Shown: piece by piece, positions 23,160-29,949 of the stretch
Layout of the letters: the number at the start of each line of letters is the position of its first letter
How positions within the stretch are numbered: position 1 is the first letter of the stretch
Assembly (NCBI GenBank): GCA_964520865.1
Contig: CAZFOY010000045.1
Location: 1-29,949, forward strand
Direction of reading: 5' to 3'
Origin: CAVQCT01 sp964520865
Lineage (GTDB): Bacteria > Zixibacteria > MSB-5A5 > GN15 > FEB-12
DNA length: 29,949 nucleotides
Translations under genes and position numbers: made by a program
Notes under the pieces: generated by a model
What the model was told of the DNA's origin: nothing
Databases searched by the model: none
What the model saw: the letters and a program-made list of their open reading frames with translations, nothing else

Positions 23160-26100
23160 ATGAAAAGAGCTGGGTTTTGTGATATCCTGCGTGTGGGTAT
23201 TTTCCTCGTCTTGATATTTTCCAGCGCCGCTGCGTATTCCAATACTCTCGATAATTCTTTGGGTAGTTCAAGTCATGGCCTGATGGTCGCGTTGGCTACT
23301 CCTCCCATCTTTACGGATACGTTCGATATTTGCGCCGGACAGACGATCGAAGATACCATCGTTGTACCCCTCTCTTGCAGCTACGATTCTTTAGCCAGTT
23401 TCACGGTAGTCGAAGGATCCGGTTCGCTTACATACGAACCGTCCGGGACCGACACCGCGCTCGGCATCTATCAGTTCGTGCCGGACACTGCCGGGACTTA
23501 TCCGGCGACCTTCCTGGTCGTGGACAAGAAGGGGGACTCGCTTTACTACTACTATCAGTTCGTCATTACGATGAACTTCCCACCGAGCATCAGCGATCTG
23601 TATTTGTCCGACAAGCTGTGCGATCTCGGTGCTGCCAGAGAGATTCAGCTGTCCGCCACCGATCCTGAAAACGACCCGCTGACCTTTGCGCTTCTTGAAG
23701 GTCCGGGAAGTATCGATCCTGAATCCGGACTGCTGACCTATACGCCCGACACTTCTGGTGTCTTCACATTCAAAGTCACGGTGTCCGATCAGTGCGGTTC
23801 TGACACTGCCTTGGTCGTCGACACACTTAAGCTCAACACACCACCTCAGGTCTTCTGTTCGGATACCACGGTGTACCTTTGCGCTCCGGAAGAGATCTGT
23901 TTTGATGTAAAGGCCGCCGACCCCGACGGTGACGAGATGCAGATTCTCAAGCTCGAAGGTCTTGGTACGTTTACCCAGCTGACGAACTCCACCGGCGAAG
24001 CTTGTTTCACTCCGGCCGATGTCGATTCGGCAACGTACATGTTCGTGTTCCGCGCACTTGATTCCTGCCTCCTGAGTCTTCAGGAGAAGAGTCCTGAGTG
24101 CTGTAAGGATACCGCCTATGTTACCGTGATCCTCAATCGGGCCCCGGTTCTTACATGTCCCGGTCCTCAGGAGTTCTTCGCCTGCGACACCGGTTCGTTC
24201 TGTTTTGATATCTCGGCCGAGGATCCCGAAAACGACGTTCTTACCTATTCGATTCTTTCCGAAAATGCGACCGTCCAAGGTCAGACCGTATGCGTGAACC
24301 CCGATTTGGAAGGGGAGATTGACGTAGTAATAGCAGTGAGCGACGAATGCGGCCACGCTGACACATGCACTGTTCCGGTCACCATCAGGAAGAACCATGC
24401 GCCGGCGGCGACTTCGGCCGATGATTTCACCGTTTCTCCCTGCACGCCCGAAGCGATCTGTTTCCATGCCACCGCCGATGATCCGGACTTCAATATCGCC
24501 TCGATAGAAACGAATATCGGATCGTACGACGGAGAGACTAACCGTATCTGCTTCACTCCGGATACGTCTGGCGTCTACGAAATTACTCTGACGGTCACCG
24601 ACTCCTGCGGTCTAAGCGACTCGGCGACTACTCTCGTCACGGTGAACATGAATGAGCCGCCGCAGATCTCGCTTGGCGATGATTTCTCGGTCGATGCCTG
24701 CGAAGGTCAGTCGATATGTGTCACCCCGGAGGTGAGCGACAACAACCTCACCCGTATCAGCACGAATTTCAGTTACTTCAACAGCGAGACCGGCGAGATC
24801 TGTTTTGTTCCCGACACGGCCGGTGTGTACACGCTTGTTGCGACCGCAATTGACGATTGCGGGCTGATGACCGATGACACTGTGCATATTACGGTTACCA
24901 AGAAGCCGGCGCCCTACGTCCACCTGAGCGGTCAGACCGATTACACTATGTGCGATGCCTCGCCGATCTGCGTGGCGGTCGATGCCGTTCCGAACTTCAT
25001 GTCGCTGACCACGAACCTCGGTTCCTACAGCGAAGAGACGGGCGAGATCTGCTTCACTCCCGATTCCGCCGGTACCTACAAATTGATCGCGACCGTTATG
25101 GATTCGTGCGGAGCGACCGCGGTCGACTCGCTGTCGATTCAGGTCGATCTCAATCAGGGACCGACAATATCGAATTTCAACGACACTTTGATTTATCTTT
25201 GTGCCCCGGAGATGATCTGNNNNNNNNNNNNNNNNNNNNNNNNNNNNNNNNNNNNNNNNNNNNNNNNNNNNNNNNNNNNNNNNNNNNNNNNNNNNNNNNN
25301 NNNNNNNNNNNNNNNNNNNTACACCAAGTCCTTCACGGTTACAGTGAACTGCAATACCGCTCCGCTGGTCATTTTGCCGCCCGACAGCACTATCGCTTTC
25401 TGCGATCAGCAGGAGGTATGTATACCGGTCGGAGTGAGCGACCCGGACAACAACCTGATGAACGTCAATGTCGTGGGCGGCGTTTACAATCCGACTACTT
25501 CGACTGTCTGCTTCACGCCGGATACCTCGGGTGTCTATCACTTGAGTGTTACCGCCACGGACTCGTGCGAAGCTACCGATTCCGATGACATGTGGCTGAC
25601 GGTTCATGTGAACGCGCCACCCGTCTGCAGCGTTCCGAGTGATACTTCGATCGAACTCTGCGAGCCGGGCCAGATCAGTTTGCCGGTGAGTGCGACCGAT
25701 CCCGACGGTAATCTGGTTGGATGCAGTATCGTTGACGGCCCGGGCGAACTGGTCGATGGCAACTGGGTGTATAATGCCACGACCGATGATTCGATGGTTG
25801 TGACGGTCAAATGCACCGACTCCTGCGGCGCTTTCTGTCAAAGCAGCTTTGCCGTCAGACTACACGTGAATCAATCCCCGCAGTGTCAGCTGCCGACCGA
25901 TCAATACATTATTCAGTGTTCTCCCGAACAGGTCATGCTGCCGCTGAGCGCGACCGATCCGGACGGCGATTCCGTTACCTGCACGATCCTCAAAGGACCG
26001 GGTGAGATTGTCGACGGCAACTGGGTGTACACCCCGCAGGGCGACGAAACCGTGAACGTGGAAGTTCGTTGTACCGATCCCTGCGGCGCGTACTGCCAGG

Positions 26101-29100
26101 GCGCTTTTACGATTTACTTCGAGACGAACCATCCTCCGGTAGTCAATACATTCGATTCGACCATTAGTCTGTGTGATGTTCAGGAAGTCTGCTTCGATAT
26201 TCAGGCGCATGATCCGGACGGCGACAACGTGCTACTCAGTCAGTCCGATGGCCCGGGTCAGTTTGAACAGGTGAACGACTCAACCGGTCGAACCTGTTTC
26301 ACTCCCGAAAATGTGGACTCGGCTACTTATGTCTTTGTCTACTGCGCCACCGATTCCTGCGGTGCCAACCCGGACCGATACACGCCGCCGGCCTGCAACG
26401 ACACGGTGAGAATCACCGTGCTGATCAATCGTCCTCCGCAGATTGTCTGTCCCGAGGTGGAACAGTTCTTTACCTGCGGTGAAGATAATTTCTGTTTCGA
26501 CGTCTCCGCGGTCGATCCCGAAGGTGGGCATGTAACGTTCAGCGTGCTTTCAGGCAATGCTACCGTGGACGGTAACAGCATTTGCGTGACCGGTACCGTT
26601 TCGGATACGATGTTCGTCGAGATCCAGGCAATGGATGATTGCGGACACGCGGATACGTGTACCGTTCCCGTTTATATCGATGCGAATCGGAATCCCGATA
26701 TCACGACGGCTGAGGACTTCAGTGTTTCGCTCTGTGAGCCCCAGTCGGTCTGTTTCGATGCTTCGGCAAGCGATCCCGATGGCAATCTCGACGCCATCTC
26801 GGTCGATTTCGGCGAATATAATGCCGAGACTGGACAGGTCTGCTTTAACGCGGATACTGCCGGTGTCTACACGATCACAGTTCGCGCGATTGACTCCTGC
26901 GGCGCTCAGAGTTCGGCTGTAACTCATGTCACCGTTGATATGAACCAGCCGCCGGTTGTATACCTGGGCGAGGATCGAACTCTCTCGTTGTGCACACCCG
27001 CTCCCATTTGTATCAAGAACCCGGTCACAGATAACAATCTCGCCAATGTGACCACGAATATCGGTTACTACACGACGGACGAATCCGGATTCTTCTGCTT
27101 CACACCCGATACGTCCGGCGTTTACACTCTGGCACTCACGGCTACCGATTCTTGCGGAGCTTCGGTAACTGATTCGATTCTGATAACGATAATTCTCAGC
27201 GATGGACCGTTCGTTTCGCTGGGCGATGACTTCAGTACTCTTCTGTGTGAACCCGGTCAGGTTTGTCTCCCGGTGGAGACGGTCAGCAACCTCAGTTCCG
27301 TAGATCTGACCCCGGGTGCGACTTACAATGCCGAGACCAAGGAGCTGTGCTTCCAGGCCGATACGGCCGGAGTTTACAGCTTGTTTATGACGGTTACTGA
27401 TTCGTGCGGGCTTTCCGCAACTGACAGCGTCAACGTCTCGGTCGAATTGAATCACGTCCCTCAGGTTGCCGTCCATATGCCGGACACGACCGTGTATCTC
27501 TGCTCGCCGCAGATGATAAGCATCCCATTCTCAGGTATCGATGCCGATGGTAATATTGCCTCGGTGACCTCGAACCGTGGCAGTTACAAAGACGGTTTGG
27601 TCAGTTTCGTGCCTTATGACAGCGGCCAGTATGTGATAATCGCCACGGTAACCGACTCTTGCGGAGCCGAGGCCAAGGATACCGCTTATGTCGACGTCAA
27701 GACCGATCAGTCGGTCAACATTACCGTACCGAACGACACCACGATCTTTGTTTGCTCGCTCGATACGATGTGCTTCCCGGTGTACGGAATTCCGCCGAAT
27801 GGTACGGTGGAAGTATCCGGAATTAACACCTGGTACGATCCTCAGGAACAGTCGATCTGCTTCTTTGCGGAATGTGCCACGGCGAACAAGATTACTCTGA
27901 CGGTGACGACACCCTGTAATACGTTCAAGAAGACCTTCACGGCCACCATCAGGTGCAACACGGCGCCACTGGTTATTTTCCCGCCCGATTCAAACATGAC
28001 CATCTGCGGGCCGTCCGATATTTGTATCCCTGTTGGAATCAGCGATGTCGACGGCAATCTGTCCTCGATTTCGGCGCAGGGGGGAACGTTCAACGCCGCG
28101 ACCTCGCGAGTCTGTTTCACCGCGGATACCAGCGGAACCTACCGGCTTTCGTTGACAGCTACCGACGCATGTGAAGCTTCCGATTCCGATGAGATTGTGA
28201 TTCACGTGAAGGTCAATACGCCACCGGTTATCAGCTATGATCCGATAGATACCGTTTACAAATATTGCGGCAATGATTCGGTCTGTGTACCGATCGCCAT
28301 TTCCGATGCTGAGAATAACATTGTCTCGATTACCGCTTCAACCGGTGTCTACAGTGTCGAGAACCAGGAACTTTGCTTCAAACCGGACTCCAGCGGTCAG
28401 TACTGTATTGTGGTGACGGCGGTTGATGGATGCGGCGAGCGGGCGGTCGACACCGCTTGCGTTAGTGTCGATGCCGGCAGCTATGTTGAGTTTACCTGTC
28501 CTGAGCTGATAGCGGCCGATCCGATCTGTCAGTCCGGTCAGGTCTGTGTCCCGCTGTCGATCAGCGGTGTGAACTACACCGTTCAAACGAGCATGGGAAG
28601 TTACAGCAACGGCATGCTCTGCTTCAACGCAGATACAAGTGGAACCTATACAATCGGTGTAGTTGCGACAGCCGAGTGCAACGTCGTAAGCTGCCAGGTC
28701 GCGGTCATCGTGACTATCAAAGACCCGGTGCAGATTACCTGTCCGGGAACGATAGACACGCTGCTCTGCGCACCCGATACGATCGCCCTTGCGTATGAAG
28801 TATCGTCCACAACCGACACCGTTACCGCAACCGCTCCGGCTTACATCGAAAACGGTCAGGTTCTTGTTCCGGTACTTGCTTCGGGCAACTATCAGATCAT
28901 GATGGTAGCCAAAGGACAGTGTAACAACGATACCTGTTTCTTCACGGTAAAGGCGCATCTGAACAGCAAACCGGCGGTAACGGGCCGAGACAGCACGCTG
29001 ACCGTCTGCGCGCTTGATACGATTTGCGTGCCGTTTAACGTTTCCGATGTCGATTCTAACCTCGTCGGGGTGACAACTAATATCGGAACGGTCGGCGATG

Positions 29101-29949
29101 GCGAAGTGTGCTTCAAGCCGGTCGCTTTCGGATTGACCACGATAATTCTTACAGCCACCGACGAATGCGGAGCCGAGGGGAAGGATACCCTGAGAATCCA
29201 CGTCAACGCCGGCGGCGCAGCCTCTATAATCTGTCCGACTGACCAGTACGCTACGCTCTGCGGTCCGGACACTGTTCACGTCTCCATTCCGATTTCGCCG
29301 TCGACTGCTCATGTGAGGGTGTTCGACAACGGCAGCTTCGTTGACGCACCATATAATATCGCTACAGGCATACTGAGTCTCTATGTCAGCCAGTCCGGCA
29401 CCCATTCGATCCAGGTTGTTGCCGATGATCTTTGCGGATCTGACACCTGCGGCTTTGCGCTCCACGCTGAGATTGCCCAGCCTGCTTCGGTCAGTTCGCC
29501 TGAAACAATCGATACGATGCTCTGTCTGGCCGAGCCTGATACCTTCTGCTTCCCGGTGACGGTGAGCGGCACGGGCGTTCAGGTGACGGTCAAACCGGCA
29601 GGTGAGTACACGGCAGGGTTTGTCTGCTATCCGGTCAGTGAAGCCGGTACCTACAACGTCCAGATCATCGCTTCGAACGACTGCGGAGCCGATACTTCGA
29701 ACACCGTTCTCAATATCGACGCCAACCCGGCTCCGACTCTCTATCTGCCGACCGGGCTGTCGTTTGATCGTTGTCCGGATGATACGGAATCGATCTGTAT
29801 CGACGGCATCTATGCGACCGACGATAAAGCAATCACCAGTCTTGTGAAGGTGTGCGGCCCCGGCACCTATACTCCGGCCACCGACGACAGCGGAAGTATC
29901 TGCTTCGTTCCGGCCGGGTTCGGCACCGAGATGTTCTGCTTCGAGGTCA
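23160..29949 (+). CDS. Giant exported Ig/cadherin-like repeat protein, 3' end beyond window
   Basis: At least 2263 codons with no stop to the window edge. ATG at 23160 follows GGAGG by four bases. A signal peptide (about residues 10-26, ending SSAAA) leads into about 27 modules of about 86 residues. A typical module begins N-x-P-P, has a C-x5-C pair (for example CTPAPIC), often a DPDGD/DPDGN acidic turn that could bind calcium, then CFTPDTSGVY, and ends ATDSCG, giving four Cys. The later modules (about 28470 on) are more divergent. The beta-rich pattern resembles Ig-like or cadherin-like domains of bacterial surface adhesins and stalk or matrix proteins, but I cannot match it to a named family. 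A C-terminal sorting or anchoring domain would lie outside the window. Long antisense open frames over this region are codon-bias shadows. Confidence 0.9.
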   Translation, partial: MKRAGFCDILRVGIFLVLIFSSAAAYSNTLDNSLGSSSHGLMVALATPPIFTDTFDICAGQTIEDTIVVPLSCSYDSLASFTVVEGSGSLTYEPSGTDTALGIYQFVPDTAGTYPATFLVVDKKGDSLYYYYQFVITMNFPPSISDLYLSDKLCDLGAAREIQLSATDPENDPLTFALLEGPGSIDPESGLLTYTPDTSGVFTFKVTVSDQCGSDTALVVDTLKLNTPPQVFCSDTTVYLCAPEEICFDVKAADPDGDEMQILKLEGLGTFTQLTNSTGEACFTPADVDSATYMFVFRALDSCLLSLQEKSPECCKDTAYVTVILNRAPVLTCPGPQEFFACDTGSFCFDISAEDPENDVLTYSILSENATVQGQTVCVNPDLEGEIDVVIAVSDECGHADTCTVPVTIRKNHAPAATSADDFTVSPCTPEAICFHATADDPDFNIASIETNIGSYDGETNRICFTPDTSGVYEITLTVTDSCGLSDSATTLVTVNMNEPPQISLGDDFSVDACEGQSICVTPEVSDNNLTRISTNFSYFNSETGEICFVPDTAGVYTLVATAIDDCGLMTDDTVHITVTKKPAPYVHLSGQTDYTMCDASPICVAVDAVPNFMSLTTNLGSYSEETGEICFTPDSAGTYKLIATVMDSCGATAVDSLSIQVDLNQGPTISNFNDTLIYLCAPEMIXXXXXXXXXXXXXXXXXXXXXXXXXXXXXXXXXXYTKSFTVTVNCNTAPLVILPPDSTIAFCDQQEVCIPVGVSDPDNNLMNVNVVGGVYNPTTSTVCFTPDTSGVYHLSVTATDSCEATDSDDMWLTVHVNAPPVCSVPSDTSIELCEPGQISLPVSATDPDGNLVGCSIVDGPGELVDGNWVYNATTDDSMVVTVKCTDSCGAFCQSSFAVRLHVNQSPQCQLPTDQYIIQCSPEQVMLPLSATDPDGDSVTCTILKGPGEIVDGNWVYTPQGDETVNVEVRCTDPCGAYCQGAFTIYFETNHPPVVNTFDSTISLCDVQEVCFDIQAHDPDGDNVLLSQSDGPGQFEQVNDSTGRTCFTPENVDSATYVFVYCATDSCGANPDRYTPPACNDTVRITVLINRPPQIVCPEVEQFFTCGEDNFCFDVSAVDPEGGHVTFSVLSGNATVDGNSICVTGTVSDTMFVEIQAMDDCGHADTCTVPVYIDANRNPDITTAEDFSVSLCEPQSVCFDASASDPDGNLDAISVDFGEYNAETGQVCFNADTAGVYTITVRAIDSCGAQSSAVTHVTVDMNQPPVVYLGEDRTLSLCTPAPICIKNPVTDNNLANVTTNIGYYTTDESGFFCFTPDTSGVYTLALTATDSCGASVTDSILITIILSDGPFVSLGDDFSTLLCEPGQVCLPVETVSNLSSVDLTPGATYNAETKELCFQADTAGVYSLFMTVTDSCGLSATDSVNVSVELNHVPQVAVHMPDTTVYLCSPQMISIPFSGIDADGNIASVTSNRGSYKDGLVSFVPYDSGQYVIIATVTDSCGAEAKDTAYVDVKTDQSVNITVPNDTTIFVCSLDTMCFPVYGIPPNGTVEVSGINTWYDPQEQSICFFAECATANKITLTVTTPCNTFKKTFTATIRCNTAPLVIFPPDSNMTICGPSDICIPVGISDVDGNLSSISAQGGTFNAATSRVCFTADTSGTYRLSLTATDACEASDSDEIVIHVKVNTPPVISYDPIDTVYKYCGNDSVCVPIAISDAENNIVSITASTGVYSVENQELCFKPDSSGQYCIVVTAVDGCGERAVDTACVSVDAGSYVEFTCPELIAADPICQSGQVCVPLSISGVNYTVQTSMGSYSNGMLCFNADTSGTYTIGVVATAECNVVSCQVAVIVTIKDPVQITCPGTIDTLLCAPDTIALAYEVSSTTDTVTATAPAYIENGQVLVPVLASGNYQIMMVAKGQCNNDTCFFTVKAHLNSKPAVTGRDSTLTVCALDTICVPFNVSDVDSNLVGVTTNIGTVGDGEVCFKPVAFGLTTIILTATDECGAEGKDTLRIHVNAGGAASIICPTDQYATLCGPDTVHVSIPISPSTAHVRVFDNGSFVDAPYNIATGILSLYVSQSGTHSIQVVADDLCGSDTCGFALHAEIAQPASVSSPETIDTMLCLAEPDTFCFPVTVSGTGVQVTVKPAGEYTAGFVCYPVSEAGTYNVQIIASNDCGADTSNTVLNIDANPAPTLYLPTGLSFDRCPDDTESICIDGIYATDDKAITSLVKVCGPGTYTPATDDSGSICFVPAGFGTEMFCFEV
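23835..25610 (+). repeat. Super-repeat unit 1 (contains the gap)
   Basis: Modules from NTPPQVF to NTAPLVILPPDS. Each aligns with the module in the same order in unit 2: VDSATYMFVF against VDSATYVFVY, and DECGHADTCTVPV against DDCGHADTCTVPV. Module starts at 23835, 24393 and 24651 are all exactly 2292 bases from their partners. Confidence 0.75.
25220..25319. other. Assembly gap (100 N) in the repeat array
   Basis: Exactly 100 Ns, the usual placeholder for a gap of unknown size. Frame is kept on both sides: CAPEMIC before, YTKSFTVTVNC after. Comparison with super-repeat unit 2 indicates that about 306 more bases are missing than the Ns allow for. Confidence 0.9.
26127..28214 (+). repeat. Super-repeat unit 2
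   Basis: Modules from NHPPVVN to NTAPLVIFPPDS, in the same order as unit 1 and complete. Two extra modules (25611 and 25869), which resemble each other closely (GPGELVDGNWVY and GPGEIVDGNWVY), separate the units. Confidence 0.75.

Larger units (their letters stand above)
23574..29949 (+). repeat. Array of 86-codon (258-base) Ig-like modules
   Basis: Module starts such as 24393/24651, 25353/25611/25869/26127, 26685/26943 and 27957/28215 are spaced by exactly 258 bases; others differ by one to several codons. Conservation is at protein level (N-x-P-P, CF-x-PDT-x-G-x-Y, DSCG) rather than near-identity of DNA. Confidence 0.85.

Noticed and set aside
23391..29465. Several long minus-strand open frames under the giant gene
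   Set aside because: The plus frame is open for the whole region with periodic modules and a signal peptide; the minus frames come from codon bias and repeat the module periodicity in reverse.
23574..29949. Regular 258-base periodicity as a possible CRISPR or satellite array
   Set aside because: The unit is far too long for CRISPR, lies in one open frame, and is conserved at protein rather than DNA level.

Overview
The window looks like a Gram-negative-type bacterium with a lipopolysaccharide outer membrane: lpxD, ompH/skp, bamA and lgt are present, together with several lipoproteins and an MtrB/PioB-type porin. The mix of multiheme cytochromes, an envelope operon led by rplU, and a giant secreted protein of Ig-like modules suggests a member of the FCB-type candidate phyla (Zixibacteria-like). 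That placement is inference from gene content; no marker phylogeny was possible. Two N-runs (619-628 and 25220-25319) show this is a scaffold with assembly gaps.

Left end (1-2820, minus strand): a tight three-gene operon for electron transfer across the outer membrane. It encodes a periplasmic DmsE/MtrA-like cytochrome with eleven CXXCH motifs, an MtrB/PioB-like outer-membrane barrel, and the start of a heme-binding lipoprotein that runs off the left edge. After a 387-base AT-rich spacer comes a housekeeping operon (6444 down to 3208, minus): nadE, rsmI, a PAP2-family membrane phosphatase and lgt.

The accessory island (6445-8868) holds one plus-strand lipoprotein-like gene resembling the ChaN/TraB/erythromycin-esterase (Tiki) superfamily. 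Copies of an ~88-base repeat with three internal hairpins flank it on both sides: two upstream, and one full plus two partial copies downstream. Next are ssb, with a textbook promoter and terminator, and a small two-TM HAMP protein that converges with zero spacing on the envelope operon rplU-bamA-ompH-lpxD (14483 down to 10065, minus).

From a divergent promoter region at 14487-14736, uvrB runs rightward. It has a TTGCCG-N17-TATATT promoter and a TGTAC-N6-GTACA palindrome placed where an SOS operator would sit. It is followed by an unknown lipoprotein, a pirin and an SPFH/prohibitin-like lipoprotein, separated by hairpin terminators. On the minus strand follow an ATP-grasp protein with altered ligand residues and acs (acetyl-CoA synthetase), each with its own promoter.

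The right end (23160-29949, plus) is one open reading frame without a stop: a giant exported protein of about 27 Ig/cadherin-like modules at an 86-codon period, most modules carrying four cysteines in fixed places. A block of about eight modules is duplicated within it. Comparing the two copies predicts that the 100-N gap really hides about 400 bases.
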